Positions 20,056 through 29,190 of a DNA stretch of 64,000 nucleotides are shown here, in pieces. The number at the start of each line of letters is the position of its first letter. Positions within the stretch are counted from its first letter, which is position 1. The translations under genes were made by a program, and so were the position numbers. The stretch is from Micromonospora saelicesensis (GTDB taxonomy: Bacteria > Actinomycetota > Actinomycetes > Mycobacteriales > Micromonosporaceae): assembly GCF_900091575.1 (NCBI RefSeq), contig NZ_FMCR01000001.1:1302001-1366000 (forward strand). Reading direction: 5' to 3'. A model generated the notes under the pieces. The model was not told the DNA's origin, did no database searches, and worked only from the letters and a program-made list of their open reading frames with translations.

Positions 20056-21876
20056 GTGACGACGCACGGCGATCCCGCCACCCGTTCCGGTGCGCCCGCC
20101 GTCGCAGCCCGTACCGACCCGCCGGACGCCGCGGAGGAGCCGCCCGCCACCACCGGGGACGACAGCCTCCCCGGCGCACTGTCGGGCCTCCGGGAGGCGA
20201 TCGGCGCGACCCGGTATCCCCTCGCGCTGCCCTCTGCCAACTCGGCCCGGCACAGCGCCACCGCACTCACCGACCAACTCGACGACTACCTGCTGCCCCG
20301 GCTCGCCCGGTTGGACGCCCCACTGCTCGTGGTGGTCGGCGGCTCCACCGGCGCGGGCAAGTCGACCCTGGTCAACAGCCTGGTCAAGGCCCGGGTCAGC
20401 GCCGCCGGCGTGCTCCGGCCGACCACCCGCTCCCCGGTGCTGGTCTGCAACCCGTCCGACGCGGCCTGGTTCCGGCAGGGTGACCTCCTGCCCGGGCTGA
20501 CCCGCACCACCGAGCCGAGCGACGATCCGCGCGCCCTGCACCTCGTCACCGCCCCGGCCCTGCCCGCCGGGCTGGCCTTCCTCGACGCGCCCGACATCGA
20601 CTCGGTCGTCGACGCCAACCGGGCGCTCGCCACCCAACTGCTGGCCGCCGCCGATCTGTGGCTCTTCGTCACCACCGCGGCCCGGTACGCCGACGCGGTG
20701 CCCTGGGAGCTGCTGCGCAGTGCCCGGGCGCGCGGCGCGGTGATCGCCATGGTGCTGGACCGGGTGCCCGCCGAGGCCACCGACGAGATCGCCGCGCACC
20801 TGACCGAGATGCTCGCCGAGCAGGACCTCGGGCGTGCACCGCTGTTCGTGTTGCCCGAGACCTGGGTCGACGGTCAGGGGCTGCTGCCCGAGGGAGTCAC
20901 CGCCCCACTGGCCGACTGGTTCGCCCGGTTGGCCGCCGACGTGGACGCGCGGGCGGCGGTGGTCCGCCAGACCCTCGACGGGGCGTTGGCCGCACTCCAC
21001 CCCGCCGTGGAGGATCTGGCCGACGCCGCCGACGAGCAGCTCGCCGCCGCCGACGGTCTGGACGAACGGGTCCGGGCCGCGTACCGGGGTGCCGAGCGCA
21101 CCGTCGAGCAGGGGCTCCAGGACGGCCGGCTGCTCCGGGGTGAGGTGCTCGCCCGCTGGCAGGAGTTCGTCGGCACCGGCGAGCTGTTCCGCACGCTGGA
21201 GGCACGGATCGGCCGCCTCCGGGACCGGGTCGTGGCCGCCGTCACCGGCCGGCCGGCACCCGCAGCCGAGCTGCGCAACGCCATCGAGTCCCAACTGGTG
21301 ACGCTGCTGCGCGGGGTGGCCTCGGAGGCCGCCGAGTCCGCGTACACCGGGTGGAAGGCACACCCGGCCGGTGCCGGGCTGCTCGATCCGGCGCTCGCCC
21401 ACCCGAGCGCCGACCTGCCCGAACGCGCCGAGCGCATGGTCCGGGACTGGCAGCGCGGAGTGCTGGAACTGGTCCGGGTCGAGGGCGGTGACAAACGGTT
21501 CGTGGCCCGCACCGCCGCGTACGCGGTGAACGCCACCGGGCTGGCCGTGATGATCGCCGTCTTCGCCTCCACCGCGTTCATCCCGACCGGGCTGGAGCTG
21601 GCCACCGGGGCCGGCACCACTGTCGCCGCACAGGCCGTCCTCCAGGCGATCTTCGGCGACCAGGCGGTGCGTACCCTCGCCGCCAAGGCCCGCACCGACC
21701 TGCTGGACCGGGTGCGGACGCTGCTCGGCGCGGAGGCCGACCGCTTCCTGAGCCGCACCGCCGACGCGCGCCCCGCCGAGGACGCCGGCGACGGGCTGCG
21801 CCGGGCCGCCGGCCGGGTCGAGCTGGCCCGGCACCGCAGCGGCCTGTCCGCCGCCGACGAGGAGGGTTCCCGGTGA
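20056..21876 (+). CDS. P-loop GTPase with membrane segment, gene 1 of a pair
   Basis: 606 residues from the GTG at 20056; a TTTAGC hexamer just upstream suggests a leaderless start. After about 75 Pro/Ala-rich residues comes a dynamin-like GTPase domain with G1 [16 protein letters not shown]3-like FLDAPDID and AMVLDRVP at the G4 position. A helical region follows, with a hydrophobic stretch at about 490-545 ([22 protein letters not shown]) that may insert in the membrane. The stop overlaps the start of a second GTPase, suggesting a heteromeric complex. Divergent from dnaK; role unknown. Confidence 0.8.
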   Translation: MTTHGDPATRSGAPAVAARTDPPDAAEEPPATTGDDSLPGALSGLREAIGATRYPLALPSANSARHSATALTDQLDDYLLPRLARLDAPLLVVVGGSTGAGKSTLVNSLVKARVSAAGVLRPTTRSPVLVCNPSDAAWFRQGDLLPGLTRTTEPSDDPRALHLVTAPALPAGLAFLDAPDIDSVVDANRALATQLLAAADLWLFVTTAARYADAVPWELLRSARARGAVIAMVLDRVPAEATDEIAAHLTEMLAEQDLGRAPLFVLPETWVDGQGLLPEGVTAPLADWFARLAADVDARAAVVRQTLDGALAALHPAVEDLADAADEQLAAADGLDERVRAAYRGAERTVEQGLQDGRLLRGEVLARWQEFVGTGELFRTLEARIGRLRDRVVAAVTGRPAPAAELRNAIESQLVTLLRGVASEAAESAYTGWKAHPAGAGLLDPALAHPSADLPERAERMVRDWQRGVLELVRVEGGDKRFVARTAAYAVNATGLAVMIAVFASTAFIPTGLELATGAGTTVAAQAVLQAIFGDQAVRTLAAKARTDLLDRVRTLLGAEADRFLSRTADARPAEDAGDGLRRAAGRVELARHRSGLSAADEEGSR

Positions 21877-23558
21877 GCAACATCGCCGGCCGGGTACGCG
21901 AGGTGTTCCGCGGGGACCAGCGGGTCGACGCCGACGCGCTGATCGCCCGCCTGGACGCGGTACGCCGGTTCCTGACCGCCGTGGACGGTCTGCTGCCGGA
22001 CGCCGACCTGGTGCCCGCGCACACAGTGGTCGAACGGGCCGGCACCCGGCTCGCGCTGTCCCGGGACCACACAGTGGTCGCCCTGGCCGGTGCCACGGGC
22101 AGCGGCAAGTCCAGCCTCTTCAACGCGTTGGCCCAACTGGAACTCTCGCCGGTCGGGGTCCGCCGGCCGACCACCGGCGTCACCCACGCCTGCGTGTGGG
22201 GGCCGCTGGAGGGCGCCAACCATCTGCTCGACTGGATCGGCGTACTGCCCCGACACCGCTTCGTCCGGGAGAGCGCCCTGGACGCGGACGACGAGACGGC
22301 CCTGCACGGGCTGATCCTGCTCGACCTGCCCGACTTCGACTCGGTGCAACGATCGCACCGGCTCGAGGTGGACCGACTCCTGGGCCTGGTCGACCAGGTG
22401 GTCTGGGTGGTCGACCCACAGAAGTACGCCGACCGGGTCATCCACGACAGCTACCTGCGCGAGTTCCACCGGCACCGCGAGGTCACCCTGGTCGTGCTCA
22501 ACCAGGCCGACCGGCTGCCCCCGGCCGAGGTGCCCCGGGTCCTGGACGACCTGCGTCGGCTGCTCGACACCGACGGGCTGACCGGGGTGCCCCTGCTGGC
22601 CACCACCGCCATCGATCCGGCCGGGATGGTCGGGCTGCGCAACGCGCTGGAACGCACGGTCGCCGAGCGGCAGGCCGCGTTGCGCCGGCTCGCGGGTGAC
22701 GTCGACACGGTCGTCGCCGGCTTGGACGAGCTGGTCGGTTCGGCCCAGCCGGCGGGCGGGCCGGACGACACCGCCGTCAACGGGCTGAACCGGGCGTTGG
22801 CCGGGGCGGCCGGGGTGCCGGCGGTGACCGAGGCCGTGGAGCGGGCGTACCGGCACCGGGCCGGCGCGGCCACCGGCTGGCCCGTGGTCCGGGGCTGGCG
22901 GCGGTTGCGACCCGACCCGCTGCGTCGGCTGCACCTGCCCGGTCCGACCGGCGACCAGGCCGACCCGGCGGAGAGCCTGGTGGCGGCCACCTCGGTACCG
23001 GACCCGACGGCCGCCCAGCGCTCGGCGCTCGGTCTCGCCATCCGCGCGGTGGCCGACCGGGCCGCCGCCGATCTGCCCGCCGCCTGGCCCGGCGCGGTGA
23101 CCTCCGCCGCCCGGTCCCGCCTCGGCGACCTGCCGGACGCCCTGGATCGCACGATCGCCGGCACCGATCTCGGCCTCGACCGTCGCCCGCTGTGGTGGCG
23201 GTTCGTCGGCGGTGTGCAGTGGTTGGTCACCCTCGCCGCCGTGGTCGGGCTGGGCTGGCTGGTGCTCGGCTACGCGCTGCGGGCGCTCGGCCTGCCCGCA
23301 CTGGACAACCCGATGGTCGGTCAGGTACCGCTGCCGACCGTGCTGCTGCTCGGCGGCCTGCTCGCCGGGCTGCTGGTGGCGGCGTTGACCCGGCCGGTGG
23401 TGCGCTGGGCCGCCCGGCGCGCCCGGGCCCGCGCCGACCAGCGGCTGACTGCGCGGGTCGCCCAGGTGGGCGACGAGTACGTGCTGACACCGGTACGGAT
23501 CGTGCTCGGCTCGTACGCGCAGGCACGCGACGCGCTGCGGGACGCCGCGCGCCGCTGA
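21873..23558 (+). CDS. P-loop GTPase with C-terminal membrane segments, gene 2 of a pair
   Basis: 561 residues; the GTG start overlaps the upstream TGA by four bases. GTPase motifs are G1 GATGSGKSSLFNAL (about residue 72), G3 LLDLPDFDS, VDQVVWVVDPQKYAD and G4 VLNQADRL. Two hydrophobic segments near residues 450-480 and 485-510 are separated by a short loop, followed by an Arg-rich cytoplasmic tail. Together with gene 1 this resembles paired dynamin-like membrane GTPases that work as two unlike subunits. No partner gene of known function is adjacent. Confidence 0.8.
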   Translation: MSNIAGRVREVFRGDQRVDADALIARLDAVRRFLTAVDGLLPDADLVPAHTVVERAGTRLALSRDHTVVALAGATGSGKSSLFNALAQLELSPVGVRRPTTGVTHACVWGPLEGANHLLDWIGVLPRHRFVRESALDADDETALHGLILLDLPDFDSVQRSHRLEVDRLLGLVDQVVWVVDPQKYADRVIHDSYLREFHRHREVTLVVLNQADRLPPAEVPRVLDDLRRLLDTDGLTGVPLLATTAIDPAGMVGLRNALERTVAERQAALRRLAGDVDTVVAGLDELVGSAQPAGGPDDTAVNGLNRALAGAAGVPAVTEAVERAYRHRAGAATGWPVVRGWRRLRPDPLRRLHLPGPTGDQADPAESLVAATSVPDPTAAQRSALGLAIRAVADRAAADLPAAWPGAVTSAARSRLGDLPDALDRTIAGTDLGLDRRPLWWRFVGGVQWLVTLAAVVGLGWLVLGYALRALGLPALDNPMVGQVPLPTVLLLGGLLAGLLVAALTRPVVRWAARRARARADQRLTARVAQVGDEYVLTPVRIVLGSYAQARDALRDAARR

Positions 23559-23603
23559 CGCTCCGCACGGCTCGCTACCGCTCTGCGTACGCCTCAGGCG
23601 GCG

Positions 23604-23609
23604 TAGGGT
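23604..23609 (+). promoter_or_regulatory. -10 box for the hypothetical gene at 23616
   Basis: TAGGGT lies 6 nt before the ATG, and there is no Shine-Dalgarno. Leaderless transcription is likely. Confidence 0.5.
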
Positions 23610-23615
23610 CGGAGC

Positions 23616-24839
23616 ATGGCCACGCCTCAGACCCCCTACGACGCGGTGCTGCACGCCGCACGCGACGTGACCAAGCTGGAGTCCGCTCTCGACGCCGAGA
23701 TGCTCGGCAGCGCCCTGCTGGGCAGTGTCTACGCGATCGCGGAGACCGACCGCGACGCCGCCGTACGGGAGTTCGTCACCGGCTTCCTCGCCGCCACCGC
23801 CCGCCGCAGGATCGCGGCGGCGACCACCATCCGGCAGGTCTTCGCCACGCTCGTCCCGACCGCCGAGGGCACCGATCGGGTGCGCCCGGGCAGCCAGGCG
23901 CCCACCTGGACGGCCCAGCTCGGCCGGGTGCACCTCACCGGCACCTGGGCGTACGGCGACGTGTACGGCGACCAGACCTCCTACCTCGCGACCTTCGCCT
24001 ACGACGACGAGACCGGCGGCTCGGAGCACGCGCTGGTGGCCCTGGTGGACCACAACATCGGGATCACCAAGGACATCTTCGTGGGCGGGCCGGCCGAACG
24101 GATCCTGGACCAGGTCCGGCAGATGTGCGCCGACGATGAGCTGACCTGGTTCCGTACCGAAGATCCAGCCCGGTTCCGGGGCGAGGTGGCTCGCCATCTG
24201 GCGGTCACCGACGACCTGGGCGAGTTGCCCGGCGAAGGGTCACTCGCCACCGACCGGGCACTGGTCGGGGCCCGGCTGGCGATACTGCCCACAGCGGCCG
24301 ACCCGACCGGTCCGGCGGAGGTCGAGCCGCTCTCCGCGGCCGAGCGCACCGACCTGGTCCGGCGGTTCCTCGCCGCGCCGGAGGCCGCCCGCTTCGGGCT
24401 GGACGCCGTCGACGGCCCGGAGTTGGCCTCCCTGCACTTCTGCCTGAGCCTGCTGCTGGACCACTCGGCGAGCTTCCCGGACGCCGATCCGATGCGCTGG
24501 AGTCCCGCGGTGTCCGGGCTCTTCCTGCTCGACTGGGTGCACCGCCGGGCCGTACTGGACATGGACGACGCGGCGATGCTTCCCCGGGTGCTGCGGGCCT
24601 GGGCGCGGTACGCGTCGCGCCAGCGCGGGCTGCCCGAGGCGGCGGCGACGCGCACCGACGAGGCGATCGAGGAGATGGTGCCGGAGTTCGCCCGCCTCTA
24701 CTCGACCGGTGAGCGGCGCAGCGCGGCCACCGCCGCGGTGGCGCAGTTGATGGCCGACGGGGTGGACCCGGACGACCCCGCCGCGTTGGACGCGTGGATT
24801 GAGGCGAACCGCCACCGCCTCGCCGACGACGGCGCCTGA
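23616..24839 (+). CDS. Conserved hypothetical protein
   Basis: 407 residues, soluble, mostly helical. The N-terminal part (DAVLHAARDVTKLESALDAEMLGSALLGSVYAIAETDRD) and a central WTAQLGRVHLTGTWAYGDVYGDQTSYLATFAYDD region look like separate domains. The C-terminal half contains DWVHRRAVLDMDDAAMLPRVLRAWARYA and ends in IEEMVPEFARLY and ANRHRLADDG. There is no membrane helix and no catalytic signature that I know. It is probably a conserved actinobacterial protein downstream of the GTPase pair but with its own promoter. Confidence 0.75.
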   Translation: MATPQTPYDAVLHAARDVTKLESALDAEMLGSALLGSVYAIAETDRDAAVREFVTGFLAATARRRIAAATTIRQVFATLVPTAEGTDRVRPGSQAPTWTAQLGRVHLTGTWAYGDVYGDQTSYLATFAYDDETGGSEHALVALVDHNIGITKDIFVGGPAERILDQVRQMCADDELTWFRTEDPARFRGEVARHLAVTDDLGELPGEGSLATDRALVGARLAILPTAADPTGPAEVEPLSAAERTDLVRRFLAAPEAARFGLDAVDGPELASLHFCLSLLLDHSASFPDADPMRWSPAVSGLFLLDWVHRRAVLDMDDAAMLPRVLRAWARYASRQRGLPEAAATRTDEAIEEMVPEFARLYSTGERRSAATAAVAQLMADGVDPDDPAALDAWIEANRHRLADDGA

Positions 24840-24850
24840 CGGCGTTCGAG

Positions 24851-24877
24851 GGGTGGGCGGCTAGGCGCCGCCCACCC
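24851..24877. terminator. Bidirectional hairpin terminator
   Basis: GGGTGGGCGGC and GCCGCCCACCC (11-bp arms, 5-nt loop) between convergent genes. Confidence 0.8.
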
Positions 24878-24938
24878 TGGGGCCGGCCGGCATCGCCCGC
24901 CAGGGGGCCGAGCGGCACACCGCGTGCCCTGGGCCGGG

Positions 24939-25562
24939 CTAGCGCAGCGGGCCGAAGATCACCGCGGCGATCAGGGCGCCGAGCGCACCTCCGGTCAGCA
25001 CCTGCGCGACCGTGTGGTCCCGCAGCCGTACCCGGGACCAGCCGACCACCGCCAGCAGCGGTACGGCGACGACCAGCCGCGTCCCGAAGGTCAGCATCAG
25101 GATGACCAGCGTGCCGGCGGCCACCGCCGAGTGGATCGACATCTTCCACCAGTGGCTGACCGACACGGCCACGACGAGGCCGACGAGGCCGGACACCGCC
25201 AGTGCCAGCACCGGGCGGGGCGCGCCGAGCACGCCGAGCAGGGCGAGCCCCGCCGCGACCGAACCGAGGCCGACCAGCAGCGGCGCCCGGCGCTGCTCCC
25301 GGCGGCCGACGTGGTGGTCGGTGAGCCGGCCACGGCGGACCCCGCCGACGATGTAGGCGAACGGAATGCCGGTGACGAAGAGAGTGGCGAGCAGACCCCA
25401 GACGAGGCCCTGACCGGGGCGGCTCGCGCTGTGCCAGCTCACCGTGATGATCAGCAGCGAGACGAGCACCGCCGGGGCGGTCACCTCGGTGACCAGCCGG
25501 GCGATCCGCAACCCCGGGCCGGGCCGGGTGGTGACCGGGCGGGGTTCCGCACCGCCGCCCAC
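24939..25562 (-). CDS. PAP2-family membrane phosphatase
   Basis: 207 residues, five or six membrane segments. The PAP2 signature is recognisable late: KMSIHSAVAAG (with the P2-type His), then SRVRLRDHTVAQVLTGGALG corresponding to SRxxxxxHxxxD. The final acidic residue of the usual triad appears as Gln in this alignment, so activity is uncertain. Known family members dephosphorylate lipid phosphates. The N-terminus is Gly/Pro/Arg-rich. Confidence 0.75.
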   Translation of the reverse strand: MGGGAEPRPVTTRPGPGLRIARLVTEVTAPAVLVSLLIITVSWHSASRPGQGLVWGLLATLFVTGIPFAYIVGGVRRGRLTDHHVGRREQRRAPLLVGLGSVAAGLALLGVLGAPRPVLALAVSGLVGLVVAVSVSHWWKMSIHSAVAAGTLVILMLTFGTRLVVAVPLLAVVGWSRVRLRDHTVAQVLTGGALGALIAAVIFGPLR

Positions 25563-25627
25563 GCCACCCCCTCCGGTACGCGCCTACCGCCGAACGCCGC
25601 CGTCGCCGGACGGGCCGCGCCTGATCG

Positions 25628-26497
25628 TCACCGTACCGCCGGCCAACCCGCAGGATACGTCGGTCCGGCCAGTGGCGCCGGCCTGACGCTGGGCGTCGAG
25701 ACGACGGCCGACGGCGACGGGATCGCCGGGCTGGGTCGGCGGGTCGGCGAAGCGGGCGGGGTGGGCGTGGGGGCCGGGACGGACCGGGTGCTGGTCGGCA
25801 CGGCGGTCGCGGTCGCGTCGTCGGTCGGAGTGGGTGTCGGCCCCAGCGTCGGGTCCAGTGTGGGCGTCGGGTCCACCGTCAGGGTCGGATCGGGATCGGG
25901 ATCGGCCGAGCCGGTCGGGTCCGGGTCGGTGGGGTCCGGATCCGGCGGATCGGTCGGGTCCGGGTCCGGCGGATCGGTCGGGTCGGGGTCGGTCGGGTCC
26001 GGGTCGGTAGGCGGTGGCGGAACGACGGGCGGGGGTACCGGCGGCGAGGTGCTCCGCGTGGGTTTCGGTGCCACCGGCGGGGCGGTCGTCCACCGGGCGG
26101 GCCCGGGATCGGCGGCGGCGGGCCTTTCCTGTGGACGCGACGGGGCGGCCGGCAACCAGCCGCTGGTCGGGCCGACGCTGGGTGTGCCGAGCGGGGGAAG
26201 CGGTGGTTGGCTGGTCATCGGCATGGGGATCACCACCGGCCCGACGGACGGGGTCGGCATGAACGGGGTGCTGCTGTCCGGTAGGGCGGTGCTGCCAGGG
26301 GTGGCCGAGCCCGCGCTGATCGCGGCAAGGATGGGCATCGACGCCGTGCCGGCCAGCAGCGCGACGGTGAGCAGGTAACCGCGGGAGGGGCCACCGGCGC
26401 CGGGGGCCCGGTGGACACCGACCATCCGGCGGTAGCCGCCAGCCGACCGGTGCCGACCAAGCGCTGGCGTGCCGGGACCGTCACCTGGCTCGTACAC
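25628..26497 (-). CDS. Proline/threonine-rich membrane-anchored protein with DPT repeats
   Basis: 289 residues. One hydrophobic segment near residues 42-62 acts as signal anchor. The rest is an extracytoplasmic Pro/Thr/Asp/Ser-rich region with back-to-back DPTDP and PDPDPT units (about residues 160-215). No folded domain is visible. The opposite strand is also open across this segment as a Gly/Ser-rich frame, a by-product of the repeats. It could be a wall-spanning stalk. The start could also be 24 codons later (MVGVHRAPG). Confidence 0.6.
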   Translation of the reverse strand: MYEPGDGPGTPALGRHRSAGGYRRMVGVHRAPGAGGPSRGYLLTVALLAGTASMPILAAISAGSATPGSTALPDSSTPFMPTPSVGPVVIPMPMTSQPPLPPLGTPSVGPTSGWLPAAPSRPQERPAAADPGPARWTTAPPVAPKPTRSTSPPVPPPVVPPPPTDPDPTDPDPTDPPDPDPTDPPDPDPTDPDPTGSADPDPDPTLTVDPTPTLDPTLGPTPTPTDDATATAVPTSTRSVPAPTPTPPASPTRRPSPAIPSPSAVVSTPSVRPAPLAGPTYPAGWPAVR

Positions 26498-27020
26498 CGC
26501 ACACCCCTAGTCGTCGGCCGTCGGAGGACATGGATGGACGCCGCCGGGGCGTAAACCCGACAAATGACCCGATAGGCGCGATCCTGCGGGAATCAGCCTC
26601 GCGCAGTCACAGTGGGTCAGCCAACCTCCACCGCGTGTCGACACGCGGTGCTGCCCGAACGGTGACGAATCGTGCCGCATCGCATGGGAAACGCGGGCCG
26701 GCATGATGGCGACAAACGGCGTCAAAGCATGGGCGGTCGCATTGCGGGGGCAGGCGTACTGTGGGCGCGCTCACCTGCTCTGCGAATATGGAGCACGACG
26801 GCAACGCAGCCGTGACCTCCGCGCACCCTCGCGGCAGGCGCGGTTGAGCGCCGGCGCTCCCGATCCGGGTTCGGCCAGAACCCGGATCACGCCGTGCGGC
26901 AACCCCCACCGGGGCTAGGCGCGGCCGCCAGGAACCGGTCCGGCAGCAGCCGGGCAGGCGCACGAGTTGCGCGGCCGGGTGACCCCCCGGTGCCGACGCA
27001 GACACGACAGGGAGAGACCG
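26498..27020. other. Gene-free region upstream of the E1alpha gene
   Basis: About 520 bases without a convincing coding frame or strong hairpin; it presumably carries the promoter and leader of the dehydrogenase operon. The segment 26560-26720 is noticeably less GC-rich than its surroundings. No riboswitch fold was recognised. Confidence 0.5.
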
Positions 27021-28196
27021 ATGGCAAAGGGCGACCCCGGGGGCACCACCCGCAGCAGGCGGGCTGCATCCCGCTCCAGGAAGGGCGCGGCCGGCGACCC
27101 CGCGCTGGTGCAGCTACTCACCCCCGAAGGCGAGCGGATCGACAGCGCCACCGGGCCGGACGGCACCGAGTACCGCGTCGACTTCACCGACGAGGAATAC
27201 CGCGGTCTCTACCGCGACCTGGTGCTGGTCCGGAAGCTGGACGCCGAGGCGACCGCTCTCCAGCGTCAGGGCGAGCTGGGCCTCTGGGCCAGCCTGCTCG
27301 GCCAGGAAGCCGCCCAGGTCGGCTCCGGGCGGGCGCTGCGTACCCAGGACATGGCCTTCCCGACCTACCGGGAGCACGGCGTCCTCTACTGCCGGGGCAT
27401 CGACCCGATCATGCCGCTCGGCCTGTTCCGCGGTGTCGACCAGGGCGGCTGGGACCCGAACGAGTTCAAGTTCAACATGTACACCATCGTCATCGGGGCG
27501 CAGACCCTGCACGCGACCGGCTACGCGATGGGGATCACCATCGACGGCAAGACCGGCACCGACGACGGCGAGGCGGCGATCGCCTACTTCGGCGACGGTG
27601 CCACCAGCCAGGGCGACGTGAACGAGGCGTTCGTCTGGGCCAGCGTCTTCAACGCGCCGCTGGTCTTCTTCTGCCAGAACAACCAGTACGCGATCTCCGA
27701 GCCGCTGGAGCGCCAGACCCGTGTCCCGCTCTACCAGCGGGCCGCCGGCTTCGGCTTCCCCGGCGTACGGGTGGACGGCAACGACGTGCTCGCCACGTAC
27801 GCGGTCACCCGCACCGCACTGGACAACGCCCGCCTCGGGCAGGGCCCGAGCCTGATCGAGGCGTACACCTACCGGATGGGCGCGCACACGACCTCCGACG
27901 ACCCGACCCGCTACCGCATCGCCAGCGAGGTCGAGGCGTGGCAGGCCAAGGACCCGATCGCCCGGGTGAAGGCCTTCCTGGAGAAGCAGCAGATCGCCGA
28001 CGCGGACTTCTTCGCCGAGGTCGACGAGCAGGCCCGCCGCGAGTCGGTGCACCTGCGCGAGCGGGTGCTCGAGATGCCGAACCCGGAGCCGGTGACGATG
28101 TTCGACCACGTCTACCCCAACGGGTCTCCGCTGCTCGACGAGCAGCGCGCGAAGTTCAGCCGCTACATGGAGTCGTTCGAGGGGAGCGCCCACTGA
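27021..28196 (+). CDS. pdhA: 2-oxoacid (pyruvate/branched-chain) dehydrogenase E1 alpha
   Basis: 391 residues from the ATG with GGGAGAG upstream. It is a thiamine-diphosphate E1-alpha subunit: the cofactor motif GDGATSQGDVNEAFVWA runs to CQNNQYAIS (GDG...NN), and YRMGAHTTSDDPTRYR is the phosphorylation-loop region. GLWASLLGQEAAQVG and DMAFPTYREHG are family-typical. It decarboxylates a 2-oxoacid with E1 beta and passes the acyl group to E2 lipoyl. Pyruvate or branched-chain substrate cannot be decided from sequence alone. The start of E1 beta overlaps its stop (TGATG). Confidence 0.92.
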   Translation: MAKGDPGGTTRSRRAASRSRKGAAGDPALVQLLTPEGERIDSATGPDGTEYRVDFTDEEYRGLYRDLVLVRKLDAEATALQRQGELGLWASLLGQEAAQVGSGRALRTQDMAFPTYREHGVLYCRGIDPIMPLGLFRGVDQGGWDPNEFKFNMYTIVIGAQTLHATGYAMGITIDGKTGTDDGEAAIAYFGDGATSQGDVNEAFVWASVFNAPLVFFCQNNQYAISEPLERQTRVPLYQRAAGFGFPGVRVDGNDVLATYAVTRTALDNARLGQGPSLIEAYTYRMGAHTTSDDPTRYRIASEVEAWQAKDPIARVKAFLEKQQIADADFFAEVDEQARRESVHLRERVLEMPNPEPVTMFDHVYPNGSPLLDEQRAKFSRYMESFEGSAH

Positions 28197-29185
28197 TGGC
28201 CACGGAGACGCTCACCATCGGCAAGGCCCTCAACACCGGTCTGCGCCGCGCCCTGGAGAACGACCCCAAGGTCGTCATCATGGGCGAGGACGTCGGCAAG
28301 CTCGGCGGCGTCTTCCGGATCACCGACGGTCTCCAGAAGGACTTCGGCGACCAGCGGGTGATCGACACCCCGTTGGCCGAGTCCGGCATCATCGGCACCG
28401 CGGTCGGTCTGGCCATCCGCGGCTACCGGCCGGTCTGCGAGATCCAGTTCGACGGCTTCGTCTACCCCGCGTACGACCAGATCGTGTCGCAGGTGGCGAA
28501 GATGCACTACCGCTCGGGCGGCAGGCTCAGCATCCCCATGGTGATCCGGATCCCGTTCGGCGGCGGCATCGGCGCGGTCGAGCACCACTCTGAGTCGCCG
28601 GAGGCGTACTTCGCGCACACCGCCGGCCTGAAGGTGGTGACCTGCTCCAACCCGCAGGACGCGTACGTGATGATCCAGCAGGCCATCGCCTCGGACGACC
28701 CGATCGTCTTCCTGGAGCCCAAGCGGCGCTACTGGGAGAAGGGCCAGGTCGACCTGGACGCGCCGCTGTCCGACGCGTACCCCCTGCACTCGGCCCGGGT
28801 CGTGCGGCCCGGCACCGACGTCACCGTGCTGGCCTACGGCCCGATGGTGCGGACCTGCCTGGACGCGGCGACCGCCGCCGCCGAGGACGGCCGGGAGCTG
28901 GAGGTCATCGACCTGCGCTCGCTCTCACCGCTGGACCTGACCGCGGCGTACGAGTCGGTGAAGCGCACCGGTCGTGTGGTCGTGGTGCACGAGGCGCCGT
29001 CCAACATCGGCCTCGGCGCCGAGTTGGCCGCCCGGATCACCGAGGAGTGCTTCTACTCCCTGGAGTCGCCCGTGCTGCGGGTGACCGGCTTCGACACCCC
29101 CTACCCGGCCGCCCGGGTGGAGGAGGAGTACCTGCCCGACCTCGACCGGGTGCTCGACGCCGTCGACCGCACCTTCGGCTGGTGA
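28196..29185 (+). CDS. pdhB: 2-oxoacid dehydrogenase E1 beta
   Basis: 329 residues, transketolase-like pyrimidine domain plus C-terminal transketolase domain. Diagnostic text: VIMGEDVGKLGGVFRITDGL (the Glu that activates ThDP), DTPLAESGIIGTAVGLAIRG, PFGGGIGAVEHHSESPEAYF, and VVHEAPSNIGLGAELAARI in the C-terminal half. It is translationally coupled to E1 alpha by a one-base overlap and followed immediately by E2. Confidence 0.93.
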   Translation: MATETLTIGKALNTGLRRALENDPKVVIMGEDVGKLGGVFRITDGLQKDFGDQRVIDTPLAESGIIGTAVGLAIRGYRPVCEIQFDGFVYPAYDQIVSQVAKMHYRSGGRLSIPMVIRIPFGGGIGAVEHHSESPEAYFAHTAGLKVVTCSNPQDAYVMIQQAIASDDPIVFLEPKRRYWEKGQVDLDAPLSDAYPLHSARVVRPGTDVTVLAYGPMVRTCLDAATAAAEDGRELEVIDLRSLSPLDLTAAYESVKRTGRVVVVHEAPSNIGLGAELAARITEECFYSLESPVLRVTGFDTPYPAARVEEEYLPDLDRVLDAVDRTFGW

Positions 29186-29190
29186 GCGAC

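Noticed and set aside
20874..24197. Very long open frame on the minus strand opposite the two GTPase genes
   Set aside because: Arg/Gly/His/Gln-rich composition with no domain text, antisense to genes with clear GTPase motifs; a GC-bias shadow.
24924..26378. Plus-strand Gly/Ser/Val-rich frame resembling a repeat protein
   Set aside because: It is the antisense of the Pro/Thr/Asp-rich minus-strand protein and runs through the terminator region and the PAP2 gene; no start signal.
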